The position numbers were made by a program, and so were the translations under genes. The notes below the pieces were generated by a model. It was not told the DNA's origin and did not search any database. It was given only the letters and a program-made list of their open reading frames with translations. A stretch of 64,000 nt of DNA from Amycolatopsis anabasis (GTDB lineage Bacteria > Actinomycetota > Actinomycetes > Mycobacteriales > Pseudonocardiaceae), in contig NZ_VTHK01000002.1 of NCBI RefSeq assembly GCF_009765355.1, positions 310,001 to 374,000 of the forward strand, read 5' to 3'. Of the stretch, positions 45,594-55,592 are shown in pieces. Positions within the stretch are counted from its first letter, which is position 1. Every line of letters starts with the position of its first letter.

Positions 45594-46535
45594 GTGGTGG
45601 ACGAGGCGGACAACGCACCGATGGTGCAGGGGAAGGCACTGGTCAAACGTTTCGGCGAGTTCGAGGCCGTGCGCGGGATCGACGTGGAGGTGCGGCGGGG
45701 CGAGGCCTTCGGCTTCCTCGGCCCGAACGGCGCCGGCAAATCGTCGACCATGCGGATGATCGCGTGCGTGTCCCCGCGCACCGACGGCGACCTGCGCGTG
45801 CTCGGCCTCGACCCGAACACCGACGGCCCGCGCATCCGCGCGCGGATCGGGGTGGTGCCGCAGCAGGACAATCTGGACACCGAGCTGACCGTCCGGCAGA
45901 ACCTCCAGGTCTACGGCCGGTACTTCGGCCTGTCCCGGGCGACGGTCCGGCGCAAGGCGGTCGAGCTGATGGAGTTCGCCCAGCTCTCCGAACGCGCCGA
46001 CGAGGAGGTCGAACCGCTCTCCGGCGGGATGAAGCGCCGGTTGACCATCGCCCGGTCCCTGGTCAACGACCCGGAACTGCTCCTGCTCGACGAACCGACC
46101 ACCGGGCTCGACCCGCAGGCGCGGCACCTGCTGTGGGATCGGCTGTTCCGGTTGAAGTCACGCGGCGCCACCCTGATCATCACCACGCACTACATGGACG
46201 AGGCCGAGCAGCTGTGCGACCGGCTGGTGGTGATGGACGGCGGCCGGATCGTCGCCGAGGGTTCGCCCACCGACCTGATCGCCCGCTACTCCACCCGCGA
46301 GGTGCTGGAACTGCGGTTCGCCCCCGGCGAGCAGGAGGCCGCCGCCGGGCTCGTCGAGGACCTCGCCGAACGCACCGAGGTGCTGCCCGACCGCGTGCTC
46401 CTCTACACCCAGGCCGGGGAATCCGCGCTGGAGAAGGCGCATGCCCGGGGCGTGCGGCCGGTGTCGAGCCTGGTCCGCCGCAGCACGCTGGAGGACGTCT
46501 TCCTGCGGCTCACCGGCCGGACGTTGGTGGAATGA
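45594..46535 (+). CDS. ABC exporter ATP-binding protein (NodI/DrrA type)
   Basis: A 313-aa ABC ATPase. Walker A is FLGPNGAGKSSTMRM, the Q-loop VPQQDNLDTELTV, the signature LSGGMKRRLTIARSL, Walker B LLLLDEPTTGLD, and the H-loop ITTHYMDEAEQ. The C-terminal extension ends STLEDVFLRLTGRTL, typical of drug and polysaccharide exporters. A TAGGGT element at 45581-45586 and no ribosome binding site suggest a leaderless start at GTG 45594 or 45597; ATG 45621 is the first ATG. It overlaps the first permease gene. Confidence 0.93.
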   Translation: MVDEADNAPMVQGKALVKRFGEFEAVRGIDVEVRRGEAFGFLGPNGAGKSSTMRMIACVSPRTDGDLRVLGLDPNTDGPRIRARIGVVPQQDNLDTELTVRQNLQVYGRYFGLSRATVRRKAVELMEFAQLSERADEEVEPLSGGMKRRLTIARSLVNDPELLLLDEPTTGLDPQARHLLWDRLFRLKSRGATLIITTHYMDEAEQLCDRLVVMDGGRIVAEGSPTDLIARYSTREVLELRFAPGEQEAAAGLVEDLAERTEVLPDRVLLYTQAGESALEKAHARGVRPVSSLVRRSTLEDVFLRLTGRTLVE

Positions 46536-47341
46536 TGGACACCCTCGCCTCCACCGGCCGGGTCGTCGGCTCGTGGCGCGCGGCGTGGCTGCGCGTCGAG
46601 GGGCACTGGACCTGGTACCGCCGCTACTGGACGTCCAACCTGTACTCCTCCGGCCTGCAACCGCTGTTCTTCCTGGCGGCCATGGGGCTGGGCTTCGGCT
46701 CCCAGGTGCGGCCGGGCGCGGCCACCGGCGGGTTCTCCTACCTGCACTACGTCGCGCCCGCGCTGCTCATCTCCGGCGCGCTGATGAACGCGATCGGCGA
46801 GTCCACCTACCCGATCCTGTCCGGGTTCAAGTGGCAGAAGGACTTCCTCGCGGTGACGGCCACCCCGGTCACCCCCGGGCAGCTGCTCGGCGGCCAGCTC
46901 ATCTGGGTCGCGCTGCGGCTCCTGCTCGCCGGAACCGTGTACTCGCTGATCGCGCTGGCGTTCGGCGCGTGGCTGAACGCGGGCGTCATCCTGGTCGTCC
47001 TGGTCGGGGTCGGCACCGGCGTCGCCTGCGCGGCCCCGGTCATGGCGTTCGCGGCGAACACCTTCGACGAGGGGGCGCGGTTCGCCTCGCTGTTCCGGTT
47101 CGTGGTCATGCCGATGACCCTGTTCGCCGGCACGTTCTTCCCGATCGAGCAGATCCCGATGGCGCTGCGGTGGCTGGCCTGGATCTCCCCGCTGTGGCAC
47201 GGCAACGAGCTGGCGCGCGGGGTGACCCTCGGCGGCCTGGGGCCGTGGTCCGCCCTGGGCCACGCCGCCTTCGTCGGCGCCGTGTTCGCGGTCGGGTTCC
47301 TGCTCGCGCGCAAGTACTTCTACCGTCGGCTGGTGGTGTGA
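46532..47341 (+). CDS. ABC-2 type permease, first subunit
   Basis: A 269-aa six-helix permease (LQPLFFLAAMGLGFGSQV, YLHYVAPALLISGALMNA, GVACAAPVMAFAANTFDEG, SPLWHGNELARGVTLG). It matches NodJ/DrrB-like exporters. ATGATG at 46532 overlaps the ATPase stop, so translation is coupled. It would form a heterodimer with the second permease at 47468. The cargo is unknown. Confidence 0.9.
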   Translation: MMDTLASTGRVVGSWRAAWLRVEGHWTWYRRYWTSNLYSSGLQPLFFLAAMGLGFGSQVRPGAATGGFSYLHYVAPALLISGALMNAIGESTYPILSGFKWQKDFLAVTATPVTPGQLLGGQLIWVALRLLLAGTVYSLIALAFGAWLNAGVILVVLVGVGTGVACAAPVMAFAANTFDEGARFASLFRFVVMPMTLFAGTFFPIEQIPMALRWLAWISPLWHGNELARGVTLGGLGPWSALGHAAFVGAVFAVGFLLARKYFYRRLVV

Positions 47342-47467
47342 GGTGGCAGTTCTCGAATCGCAGCTCCGAACCTGCGTGGCGGCACTCGTGGTGAGCACTG
47401 AGCGCGCTCTGGCCGGAGGCCCCGCGATCGCGGCGGCGGGGCGTCCGGACAGCGGAAGGGGAGGGGC

Positions 47468-48328
47468 GTGATCAAGTCGAGCCCCGGCGACGTGATCGTG
47501 TCGCGCGCGGAGCCGCCAAGAAGATCGCGGGGGATTCTGCTGCGGATGCTGCCCGCGGGGATGTACGCGGGCCGGGCGAGCGCGCTCGTCGAACGGTCCG
47601 TCCTGGCCTACTCGCGGGCCTGGCTGGTCTTCGTTTCCGGTGTCCTGGAACCGCTGTTCTACCTGCTCGCGTTCCAGATCGGGTTCGGCAAGCTGGTCAC
47701 CGAGGTGACCGGTCCGGGCGGCCAGGCGATGAGCTACGTGATGTTCGTGGCGCCCGCGCTGCTCGCCTCCTCGGCGATGAACGGGGCCGTGTTCGACAGC
47801 ACCTTCGCCGTGTTCTTCCGGTACCGCTACGCCAAGCTCTACGACGCGATGCTGGCCACCCCGATCGGCCCGCTCGACATCGCGGTCGGCGAGATCAGCT
47901 GGTCGGTGCTGCGCGGCGGCTTCTACTCGGTGGCGTTCCTCGGCGTGATGGCGGTGATGGGCCTGGCCACTTCGCCGTGGGTGCTGATGCTGGTGCCGGT
48001 CGCGCTGCTGGTGGCGCTGGCGTTCGCCGCGATCGGCATGACCTGCGCGACCTTCATCCGGACGCCCTCCCAGTTCGACTACATCCAGCTCGCCGTGATG
48101 CCGATGTTCCTGTTCTCCACCACGTTCTACCCGCTGTCGGTCTACCCGGAGCCGCTGCAGATCGTGGTGCAGTGCCTCCCGCTGTACCACGGCATCGAAC
48201 TGGCCCGCGGATTCGCGGCCGGGGTGCTCGATCCGTCGATGTTCGGGCACGCCGCCTACCTTGTCGTGCTCGCGCTGATCGGCGTCTTCGCGGCATCCCG
48301 CCGGATCGGCAAGCTGCTGCTGCGCTGA
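47468..48328 (+). CDS. ABC-2 type permease, second subunit
   Basis: A 286-aa six-helix permease paralogous to the previous gene (VSGVLEPLFYLLAFQIGFG, SYVMFVAPALLASSAMNGAVFDS, PLYHGIELARGF). GTG 47468 has GGAAGGGGAGG upstream. A 126-bp gap separates it from the first permease gene; the gap shows GC-rich inverted sequence (GGCCCCGC...GCGGGG near 47420-47450) but no gene. Together the three genes encode a complete exporter. Confidence 0.9.
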   Translation: MIKSSPGDVIVSRAEPPRRSRGILLRMLPAGMYAGRASALVERSVLAYSRAWLVFVSGVLEPLFYLLAFQIGFGKLVTEVTGPGGQAMSYVMFVAPALLASSAMNGAVFDSTFAVFFRYRYAKLYDAMLATPIGPLDIAVGEISWSVLRGGFYSVAFLGVMAVMGLATSPWVLMLVPVALLVALAFAAIGMTCATFIRTPSQFDYIQLAVMPMFLFSTTFYPLSVYPEPLQIVVQCLPLYHGIELARGFAAGVLDPSMFGHAAYLVVLALIGVFAASRRIGKLLLR

Positions 48329-48331
48329 GGG

Positions 48332-49789
48332 TCAGCCCGCCGGAACCGGTCTCGGCAGCCGCACCGGGCTGAGCGCCGCGAGGGCGTCGACCATGCCGTG
48401 CCCGTAGAAACCGTTGTAGGCGGCGTATCCGGCGCAGTACGCGTCCTGGTGGCCGTCCCCGGTGAGGTCGTAGTCGGTGGGGCACGCCCGCGGCTGCGAC
48501 TGCGCCTCGAGCGCGGACCGCAGCTGGCGGGCCGAATACCGGGGATGCGCCGACGCCAGCAACGCGGCGACCCCGGCCACGTGCGGCGCCGCCATCGACG
48601 TCCCGCACAGCGGCGCGTACCCGCCCGGGACCGTGGAGAGCACGCATTCGCCGTGATCGCCGCCGGGAGCCGTGACATCGATCACGCCGAGCCCGTACGA
48701 GCTGTACCCGGCCTTCACCCCGTCCGGGCCGACCGCGGACACCGCCACCACGTCGCGCAACCCGGCGGGCAGCGCTTCGCAGCCCGGCCCGGAACCGTTC
48801 GTCCGCGGCGCGGTCCGCACCCCGGACCGCGGCGACGGCGTCAGGTTGACCGCCTCGTTCGTGGCCGCGGCGACGTTCAGGGTGCCGGCTGCGTTGGCGT
48901 ATTCGACCGCCCGCGCGAGCGCCTCGTGCACCACTTGACGACCTGCGCCCGCCGCGCACGAGAGCGACCACGGATCGACGAAGTAACTGCTGTTGGTGAC
49001 GTTCATCCGCTGCTTGGCCGCCCACATCAGGCCGCAGACCGCGGCCTCCGGATCGACGTAGCCGCGGTCGTCGATCACCTTGACCGACGCGAGCCGGACC
49101 CCCGGCGCGACCCCGGTGACGCCTTTGCCGTCGTCCGCCGCGGCGATGATGCCCGCGACATGGGTGCCGTGCGGCGACGTGGTGGGCGCCCAGGTCGCCG
49201 GCGCGGTGTCCGGGGCCCCGGTCAGGCAGCCCGCCGACAGCCCGGGCGCGACGGCCCCGGCCAGTTCCGGGTGCTTCGCGTCGATACCGGAGTCGAGCAC
49301 CCCGACCACGACGTCCCGGTCGCCGGACCGCAGCGACCTGGCCGCTTGGGCGTTGATCGCGCGCATGTCCCACTGCTCGCCGGAGCGGTCGGCGGCGGGC
49401 ACCTGGGCGGGATCGGTCGGGGACAGCTGCGGGCGGGCGGCCGACTTCGACGCGGTCTTCCCGGTCGCCCGCTGGGCGGCGAGCCGCTCGGCCTGCGCGC
49501 TGAACACCCGTTCGGGCCCGAGGCGCCGGGCGAAGTCCGGATCGGCCGAGGTGGCGACCCCGACCGCGATCTCCGGGTAGTAGACGGTGGTCGCGCCACA
49601 CGCGGCGCCGATCTGCTGGGTGGCCGCACTGGTCTCGGTGCCACGATCGAACACCACCACGTAGCGCAGGGCGCGCCCGGAGGCGGCGCAGTCCCCGGCC
49701 ACCGGCTGCTCGGCGGTCGCGGCGGGGAACTGGGCGGAGAGCACCAGCGCCGTGCCCGCGACGATCGCGAACCGCCCAAGCACGGACAC
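48332..49789 (-). CDS. Secreted subtilisin-like serine protease (S8)
   Basis: A 485-aa exported protease. The signal peptide is SVLGRFAIVAGTALVLSAQFPAATA. An inhibitor-like propeptide runs to about residue 125 (RYVVVFDRGTETSAATQQI, AQAERLAAQ). The triad is Asp in VVVGVLDSGIDAKHPEL, His in SPHGTHVAGIIAA and Ser in LCGTSMAAPHVAG; the oxyanion Asn is in MNVTNSSYF. It ends ACPTDYDLTGDGHQDAYCAGY, with no membrane anchor. GTG 49789 has GGAGG 4 nt upstream; ATG 49819 is also possible. It converges on the permease gene with a 3-bp gap. Confidence 0.92.
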   Translation of the reverse strand: MSVLGRFAIVAGTALVLSAQFPAATAEQPVAGDCAASGRALRYVVVFDRGTETSAATQQIGAACGATTVYYPEIAVGVATSADPDFARRLGPERVFSAQAERLAAQRATGKTASKSAARPQLSPTDPAQVPAADRSGEQWDMRAINAQAARSLRSGDRDVVVGVLDSGIDAKHPELAGAVAPGLSAGCLTGAPDTAPATWAPTTSPHGTHVAGIIAAADDGKGVTGVAPGVRLASVKVIDDRGYVDPEAAVCGLMWAAKQRMNVTNSSYFVDPWSLSCAAGAGRQVVHEALARAVEYANAAGTLNVAAATNEAVNLTPSPRSGVRTAPRTNGSGPGCEALPAGLRDVVAVSAVGPDGVKAGYSSYGLGVIDVTAPGGDHGECVLSTVPGGYAPLCGTSMAAPHVAGVAALLASAHPRYSARQLRSALEAQSQPRACPTDYDLTGDGHQDAYCAGYAAYNGFYGHGMVDALAALSPVRLPRPVPAG

Positions 49790-50414
49790 CGGACCTCCAA
49801 CCGGATGCAAACCCTTCATGATCACCGCGTCCGCGTGTTCCCGCGGCCGGTCATCCGCCCCGAGGCGCACGCTAGCCACCTCGCGGGGGCCGGACAAGCG
49901 ATACGCCGAAGTTCGCCCAGCCGAGCAGTCCGGGCCGTCCCGCGGCCGGGGTGGCGGGGACGCGCCCGGTGACCTCCCGCGACACCGAGCACGCGGCGTC
50001 CGGCGCGTCGTATGGGATACTCGGGGTGGCCACCGTGCCGGAACACATCGTGTAACAGCGGTGAGCACCGGCGTTGTGGTCAGGTGACATGCTGAAGGAG
50101 CACCGCGTCGCCGCCGCCCGCCGACGGGGTGGCTGGGGCGATGTGGGAGGCGGTGACAAGCCACGCGCCCAGCCAGCAGGTCGCCGAGCGGACCTTGCAT
50201 CGACGGGCAGCCGGCTCCACCGCCGCGGCCCGAGGTGCGAGGCTCGGAGGCATAGCACTGACACAGGATTCCCGCCGCGGGTGACCACCTCGGCGGAACA
50301 GGACAGGAAGGGGCCCCTGCGCGGCCGCGTCCTTCCGCGCCGCCCGGCGGTACTGAGGCAACGGATCTCAGTCGCCGGTTGGCCGGCAGACGCGCCCGGG
50401 GGCGGAGGAGATAT
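49790..50414 (+). other. Long spacer and probable 5' leader of the RNase E/G gene
   Basis: About 600 bp without a convincing gene. TATGGGATAC at 50011-50020 is a candidate -10 region for rne, which would leave a leader of about 385 nt. That leader contains hairpins such as CCGCCG/CGGCGG with an inner GGTG/CACC (50272-50296). RNase E genes often control their own mRNA through long leaders; that applies here only by analogy. I recognise no riboswitch class. Confidence 0.4.
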
Positions 50415-53264
50415 ATGTCGAACGCGGACACACCCGCCGAGAACACCGGCGGGAATCCCGCCACACCCGCAGCCGGCTCGGTGCCGGAACTGCCGCCCAG
50501 GATCAGGGTGCACGCCCTGGCGCGCCTGCTGGGCCTGAGCAGCCGGGACGTGATGGCGAAACTGACCGAACTGGGCGAACCGGCGCGCAGCGCCCAGTCG
50601 AGCGTGACCCGGGACGTCGCCCTGCGCGTCCACGAGGCCTTCAACCCCGCCGAGGCGCAGGCCGAGGCCGCACCCGAACCACAGCCCGAAACACCACGGC
50701 CGGAGCCCGAGCGGCCCGCCCGCCCGGCGCACATCCCGGTGTTCGCCGCCCCGTCTCCGGTGTTCCTGCCGCCCGAGCCGGCGGCGCCCGCGCCCCCGCG
50801 CAAGGAGGCCCAGCCGGAGGACGCCGGGGAGGACGAGGACGCCACCGGCGGTGCGGCGGGCCACACCGACGAGGACGGCGAGGACGGCGGCGGCCGCCGT
50901 CGCCGCCGCCGCGGCCGCCGGGGCCGGGGCCGGGGCAAGGGCGGCGAGGACGGCGCCCCCGAGGCCGAGGACGAGCAGAGCGAACCGGCGGCCAAGCGCA
51001 AGCCGGAGGCCGAACCCGACCAGGGCGCCGAGGGTTCCGGCAAGTCCGAGGAAGCCGCCGCGGACGGGGACGAGTCCGGCGGTGAGGCCGAGGGCTCCAG
51101 CCGCCGTCGCCGCCGTCGCCGCCGCCGCAAGGGCGGGGACGACGACGCGGGCGAGGCCGCCGGCACCCCGGACGACCCGCCGAACACGGTGGTGCACGTC
51201 CGCCAGGGCAAGAACGAGGGCGAACAACGGCCCGCGCGCGACGAGGTGCGCAGCGTCCGCGGTTCGACCCGGCTCGAGGCCAAGCGCCAGCGCCGCCGGG
51301 ACGGCCGGGAGGCCGGTCGCCGCCGCGCGCCGATCCTGTCCGAGGCCGAGTTCCTCGCCCGGCGCGAATCGGTCGAGCGGACCATGGTCGTGGCCGAGAA
51401 GGGCGACTCCACGCAGATCGGCGTCCTGGAGGACGGGGTGCTGGTCGAGCACTTCGTGACCTCGTCCGGCTCCGGTTCCATCGTCGGCAACGTCTACCTC
51501 GGCCGGGTGCAGAACGTGCTGCCCTCGATGGAGGCGGCGTTCGTCGACATCGGCCGCGGCCGCAACGCGGTGCTCTACGCCGGTGAGGTCGACTGGGACG
51601 CCGCCGGGCTGGAGGGCAAGTCCCGCAAGATCGAGCAGGCACTGTCCACCGGCGACAGCGTGCTGGTGCAGGTCACCAAGGACCCGGTCGGCCACAAGGG
51701 CGCCCGGCTCACCACCCAGATCTCGCTGCCCGGCCGCTTCCTGGTGTACGTGCCCGCCGGCGGCGCGACCGGGATCTCCCGCAAGCTGCCGGAGAACGAG
51801 CGTCGCCGGCTCAAGGACATCCTCAAGCGGATCGTCCCCGAGGACGCGGGCGTGATCATCCGCACCGCCTCGGAGGGCATTTCCGAGGAGGAGCTCGACC
51901 GGGACGTCCGCCGCCTCAAGGCGCAGTGGGACGTCATCAAGGAGAAGGCCGACGCCGCCAACGGCAAGACCAAGAAGACCAGCGCGCCGGTGATGCTCTA
52001 CGAGGAGCCGGACCTGCTGGTCAAGGTCGTGCGGGACCTGTTCACCGAGGACTTCGCCAAGCTCGAGGTCCAGGGCGACACCGCCTGGGAGACGATCAAC
52101 GCCTACGTCCAGCACGTGGCGCCGGACCTGACCGACCGGCTCAAGCGCTACACCGGCACCGGGGACGTGTTCGCCGACTACCGGATCGACGAGCAGATCA
52201 CCAAGGCGCTGGACCGCAAGGTGTGGCTGCCTTCGGGCGGTTACCTGGTCATCGACCGCACCGAGGCGATGACCGTGATCGACGTCAACACCGGCAAGTT
52301 CACCGGTTCCGGCGGCAACCTCGAGGAGACCGTCACCCGCAACAACCTGGAGTCGGCGGAGGAGATCGTCCGCCAGCTCCGGCTGCGCGACATCGGCGGC
52401 ATCATCGTGATCGACTTCATCGACATGGTGCTGGAGTCCAACCGCGAGCTGGTGCTGCGGCGGCTCACCGAATGCCTGGGCCGGGACCGCACCCGGCACC
52501 AGGTGGCCGAGGTCACCTCGCTCGGCCTGGTGCAGATGACCCGCAAGCGGGTCGGCACCGGCCTGCTGGAGGCCTTCTCCACCACCTGCGAGCACTGCAA
52601 GGGCCGCGGGGTCATGGTGTCGACCGAGCCGCAGCGCACCAACGGCGGCGGCGGAAACGGCAACGGCGGCGGTGGTGGCGGTGGCCACCAGCACGGGTCC
52701 CGGCGTTCTCGCCGCGGCAAGGGCGAGGACGCCGCGCAGGCCGAGCAGCCCCGTGCCGAGCAGACCCCGGCCGGACCGACCCCGGAGCAGCGCGAATCCG
52801 TGGTCTCGGCCGTGCAGGCGATGGCCAACGCGTCCAAGGTCGCCGTGGGCAAGACCGAGGAGGAACCGGCCGCGCCGCTGAACGGGCACGCCCGCGAACC
52901 CGAGGCTCAGGTCCCGGCCTCGCCGGAACCGGTCGCCGAGGCGGCCCCGGCCGAGGAGCCGGAGCAGGCCGTCCGGCCGGAGCCGGTCCAGGTCGCGGAG
53001 TCCGCGCCCGAGGCCGAGGCCCCCGAGTCGGACGCGGCCGAGGTGACCGCCGAGCCCGAGGCCGAGCAGGCTCCGGGCGAGGACGAGCAGGCCGTGAACG
53101 TCTCGGAGGCACCTGAGGACGCTGAGGCCCCCGAGGCCGCTGAGACTCCTGAGGTGAGTGTTCCGGCGCCCGCCGGGCGGTCGGTGACCCGTCGCCGCAC
53201 GCGCCGGGCTGCCTCGCGTCCCGCGGGGCCGCCGGTGCACGCCCAGGGTGGCGAGACTTCTTGA
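50415..53264 (+). CDS. rne: Ribonuclease E/G
   Basis: A 949-aa endoribonuclease for rRNA and mRNA processing. The N-terminus carries an IF2_N-like domain (PRIRVHALARLLGLSSRDVMAKL), as in mycobacterial RNase E. Long acidic and Arg-rich disordered tracts follow to about residue 300. The S1 domain is GSIVGNVYLGRVQNVLPSMEAAFVDIG. The DNase I-like catalytic part has MTVIDVNTGKFTGSG and GIIVIDFIDM with the two metal aspartates, and CEHCKGRG is the zinc link. A second disordered tail ends in Arg-rich sequence (TRRRTRRAASR). ATG 50415 has GGAGGAG 7 nt upstream. It heads the rplU-rpmA-obgE cluster. Confidence 0.96.
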   Translation: MSNADTPAENTGGNPATPAAGSVPELPPRIRVHALARLLGLSSRDVMAKLTELGEPARSAQSSVTRDVALRVHEAFNPAEAQAEAAPEPQPETPRPEPERPARPAHIPVFAAPSPVFLPPEPAAPAPPRKEAQPEDAGEDEDATGGAAGHTDEDGEDGGGRRRRRRGRRGRGRGKGGEDGAPEAEDEQSEPAAKRKPEAEPDQGAEGSGKSEEAAADGDESGGEAEGSSRRRRRRRRRKGGDDDAGEAAGTPDDPPNTVVHVRQGKNEGEQRPARDEVRSVRGSTRLEAKRQRRRDGREAGRRRAPILSEAEFLARRESVERTMVVAEKGDSTQIGVLEDGVLVEHFVTSSGSGSIVGNVYLGRVQNVLPSMEAAFVDIGRGRNAVLYAGEVDWDAAGLEGKSRKIEQALSTGDSVLVQVTKDPVGHKGARLTTQISLPGRFLVYVPAGGATGISRKLPENERRRLKDILKRIVPEDAGVIIRTASEGISEEELDRDVRRLKAQWDVIKEKADAANGKTKKTSAPVMLYEEPDLLVKVVRDLFTEDFAKLEVQGDTAWETINAYVQHVAPDLTDRLKRYTGTGDVFADYRIDEQITKALDRKVWLPSGGYLVIDRTEAMTVIDVNTGKFTGSGGNLEETVTRNNLESAEEIVRQLRLRDIGGIIVIDFIDMVLESNRELVLRRLTECLGRDRTRHQVAEVTSLGLVQMTRKRVGTGLLEAFSTTCEHCKGRGVMVSTEPQRTNGGGGNGNGGGGGGGHQHGSRRSRRGKGEDAAQAEQPRAEQTPAGPTPEQRESVVSAVQAMANASKVAVGKTEEEPAAPLNGHAREPEAQVPASPEPVAEAAPAEEPEQAVRPEPVQVAESAPEAEAPESDAAEVTAEPEAEQAPGEDEQAVNVSEAPEDAEAPEAAETPEVSVPAPAGRSVTRRRTRRAASRPAGPPVHAQGGETS

Positions 53265-53319
53265 TCCGGCTAGGGCACCCCGGTGTCGTAGCCTTGAAGA
53301 GCAGCACGTAACCTATAAG

Positions 53320-53345
53320 GCGGCCCGCCACATAGAGCGGGCCGC
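53320..53345 (+). terminator. Hairpin between rne and rplU
   Basis: Perfect 9-bp arms GCGGCCCGC and GCGGGCCGC surround the 8-nt loop CACATAGA. It lies 55 bp after the rne stop and 78 bp before rplU, without a T-tract. It may attenuate read-through from rne or be part of the rplU leader. Confidence 0.5.
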
Positions 53346-53423
53346 ATTGTGCGATACCCGGACCGCCTCTCGCGGGCCGCTCGCACAAGCCCCCACCCAC
53401 TGTCGAGTAAGCAGGAGACTTCC

Positions 53424-53738
53424 GTGTCGGCGTACGCGATCGTCAAGACCGGCGGCAAGCAGTACAAGGTGGCCGTCGGCGACGTCGTCGAGGTCGAGAA
53501 GCTCGAGGGCGAGCCGGGCACCGAGCACACCTTCCCCGCCGTGTTGTTCGTCGACGGCGGCGAGGTCACCACGGACGCCGATGCGTTGGCGAAGGTCTCG
53601 GTCACCGGCAAGGTCGTCGAGCAGACCAAGGGTCCCAAGATCCGCATCCACAAGTTCAAGAACAAGACCGGGTACCACAAGCGGCAGGGTCACCGTCAGA
53701 AGCTGACCCGCGTCGAGGTCACCGGCATCAACAAGTAA
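53424..53738 (+). CDS. rplU: 50S ribosomal protein L21
   Basis: A 104-aa large-subunit protein that binds 23S rRNA. It begins [19 protein letters not shown] and has [20 protein letters not shown] at the C-terminal side, both invariant L21 segments. GTG 53424 has GCAGGAG 7 nt upstream. It is followed by rpmA after 15 bp. Confidence 0.98.
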   Translation: MSAYAIVKTGGKQYKVAVGDVVEVEKLEGEPGTEHTFPAVLFVDGGEVTTDADALAKVSVTGKVVEQTKGPKIRIHKFKNKTGYHKRQGHRQKLTRVEVTGINK

Positions 53739-53753
53739 GGAACCTGACCAGCC

Positions 53754-54011
53754 ATGGCACACAAGAAGGGTGCTTCCAGCTCCCGCAACGGTCGTGACTC
53801 CAACGCCCAGCGGCTCGGGGTCAAGCGCTTCGGTGGTCAGGTTGTGAACGCGGGCGAGATCCTGGTTCGCCAGCGCGGCACCAAGTTCCACCCGGGTGTG
53901 AACGTCGGCCGCGGTGGCGACGACACGCTGTTCGCGCTTTCCGCCGGTGCGGTCGAGTTCGGCTCGAAGCGTGGCCGCAAGACCGTCAACATCGTCCCAG
54001 CGGACGCCTGA
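53754..54011 (+). CDS. rpmA: 50S ribosomal protein L27
   Basis: An 85-aa protein whose N-terminus reaches the peptidyl-transferase centre. [23 protein letters not shown] and [22 protein letters not shown] are the conserved segments. The start M-A-H-K-K-G has no Firmicute-type cleavable leader. It is in an operon with rplU, and the unit is closed by an intrinsic terminator. Confidence 0.98.
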   Translation: MAHKKGASSSRNGRDSNAQRLGVKRFGGQVVNAGEILVRQRGTKFHPGVNVGRGGDDTLFALSAGAVEFGSKRGRKTVNIVPADA

Positions 54012-54040
54012 CCGGCGTCGCTATCGGGCAAGACCCTCGA

Positions 54041-54090
54041 ACGAGGGGCGGGGCTGGAATAGATCCGGCTTCGCCCCTCGTTTCTTTTTT
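54041..54090 (+). terminator. Intrinsic terminator after rpmA
   Basis: ACGAGGGGCG (54041-54050) pairs with CGCCCCTCGT (54072-54081), followed directly by TTCTTTTTT to 54090. This is the only textbook stem plus T-tract terminator I saw. It lies 29 bp after rpmA and 30 bp before obgE, so obgE has its own promoter or relies on read-through. Confidence 0.85.
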
Positions 54091-54119
54091 GTCCACTCCC
54101 GCAGAAAGAGGCACACGAA

Positions 54120-55592
54120 ATGGCGTCCCGGTTCGTTGACCGTGCGGTGATCCATCTGGCCGCCGGTGACGGTGGGAACGGGTGCGCCTCGGTGCACCGC
54201 GAGAAGTTCAAGCCGCTCGGCGGCCCCGACGGCGGCAACGGCGGCAACGGCGGGGACGTGCTCCTCACCGTGGACCCGAACGTGCACACCCTGCTCGACT
54301 TCCACTTCCGCCCGCACGCCCGCGCCGGCAACGGCAAGCAGGGCCAGGGCAGCAACCGGGCCGGCGCCGCGGGGGAGACCCTCGAGATGAAGGTGCCGGA
54401 CGGCACGGTCGTGCTCACCCCGGACGGCGAAGTGCTCGCCGACCTCATCGGCGCCGGGACCACGTTCGTCGCCGCCCAGGGCGGCCGCGGCGGGCTCGGC
54501 AACGCGGCGCTGGCCTCCCGCGCCCGCAAGGCTCCCGGTTTCGCGTTGCTCGGCGAAGCGGGCGAGCAACGCGACCTCGTGCTCGAGCTGCGTTCGGTCG
54601 CCGACGTCGGCCTGCTCGGGTTCCCGTCCGCGGGCAAGTCGTCGCTGATCTCGGTGCTGTCGGCCGCCAAACCGAAGATCGCCGACTACCCGTTCACCAC
54701 CCTCGTGCCGAACCTCGGCGTGGTCAGCGCGGGCGAGGTCGTCTTCACCATGGCCGACGTGCCCGGCCTGATTCCCGGCGCCAGCGAAGGAAAGGGGCTC
54801 GGCCTCGACTTCCTGCGGCACATCGAACGCTGCGCCGTGCTGGTGCACGTCGTCGACTGCGCGACCTACGAACCCGGCCGCGACCCGCTGTCCGATGTGG
54901 ACGCCCTGGAGGCGGAGCTCGCCCGCTACACCCCGAGCCTCGGCGGCGACCTCGCCGAGCGGCCCCGGGTCGTCGTGCTGAACAAGGTCGACATCCCGGA
55001 GGCCGCCGAACTCGCCGAGCTCGTGCGCCCCGATCTGGAGGCCCGCGGCCTGCCGGTGTTCGAGGTGTCCACCGCGACCCGCAAGGGCCTGCGCGAGCTG
55101 ACCTTCGCCCTGGGCGCCGTGGTCGAGAAGTACCGCGGGGAGCAACCGGCCCCGGAGCCGACCAAGATCGTGCTGCGCCCGCACGCGGTGGACGACACCG
55201 GCTTCACGGTCGAACCCGATCCGGAGGAAGAGGGCGGCTTCATCGTGCGCGGCCCCCGTCCGGAGCGCTGGATCCGGCAGACGAACTTCGGCAACGGCGA
55301 GGCCGTCGGCTACCTCGCCGACCGGCTCAACCGGCTCGGCGTCGAAGAGGAGCTGGCGCGCCAGGGGGCGCAGCCCGGCTGCCCGGTGACCATCGGCGAC
55401 GTGACCTTCGACTGGGAGCCGTCGACTCCCGCCGGGGTGGCCGCGCACCTGTCCGGCCGGGGTACCGACGTGCGGCTGGAGGACCACAGCCGGGTCAGTG
55501 CCGCCGAGCGCAAGGAGGCCCGCCGCATTCGCCGCGAGGGCACCGGCGAGTTCGACGAAGAGTCCGAAGCGGACGAGGAGATCGATCGGTGA
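54120..55592 (+). CDS. obgE: GTPase Obg/CgtA
   Basis: A 490-aa ribosome-associated GTPase for 50S maturation and stress control. The glycine-rich Obg domain is residues 1-158 ([23 protein letters not shown]). The G domain starts with GFPSAGKSS at residue 167, then [23 protein letters not shown] and NKVD. The OCT domain follows at about 345-425 ([16 protein letters not shown]). An acidic/Arg C-terminal tail closes it. Its stop overlaps the proB start (GTGA). Confidence 0.97.
   Translation: MASRFVDRAVIHLAAGDGGNGCASVHREKFKPLGGPDGGNGGNGGDVLLTVDPNVHTLLDFHFRPHARAGNGKQGQGSNRAGAAGETLEMKVPDGTVVLTPDGEVLADLIGAGTTFVAAQGGRGGLGNAALASRARKAPGFALLGEAGEQRDLVLELRSVADVGLLGFPSAGKSSLISVLSAAKPKIADYPFTTLVPNLGVVSAGEVVFTMADVPGLIPGASEGKGLGLDFLRHIERCAVLVHVVDCATYEPGRDPLSDVDALEAELARYTPSLGGDLAERPRVVVLNKVDIPEAAELAELVRPDLEARGLPVFEVSTATRKGLRELTFALGAVVEKYRGEQPAPEPTKIVLRPHAVDDTGFTVEPDPEEEGGFIVRGPRPERWIRQTNFGNGEAVGYLADRLNRLGVEEELARQGAQPGCPVTIGDVTFDWEPSTPAGVAAHLSGRGTDVRLEDHSRVSAAERKEARRIRREGTGEFDEESEADEEIDR

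Noticed and set aside
53265..53423. A known L21 leader RNA
   Set aside because: A hairpin is present, but I could not match the established L21 leader consensus, so only the hairpin is reported.
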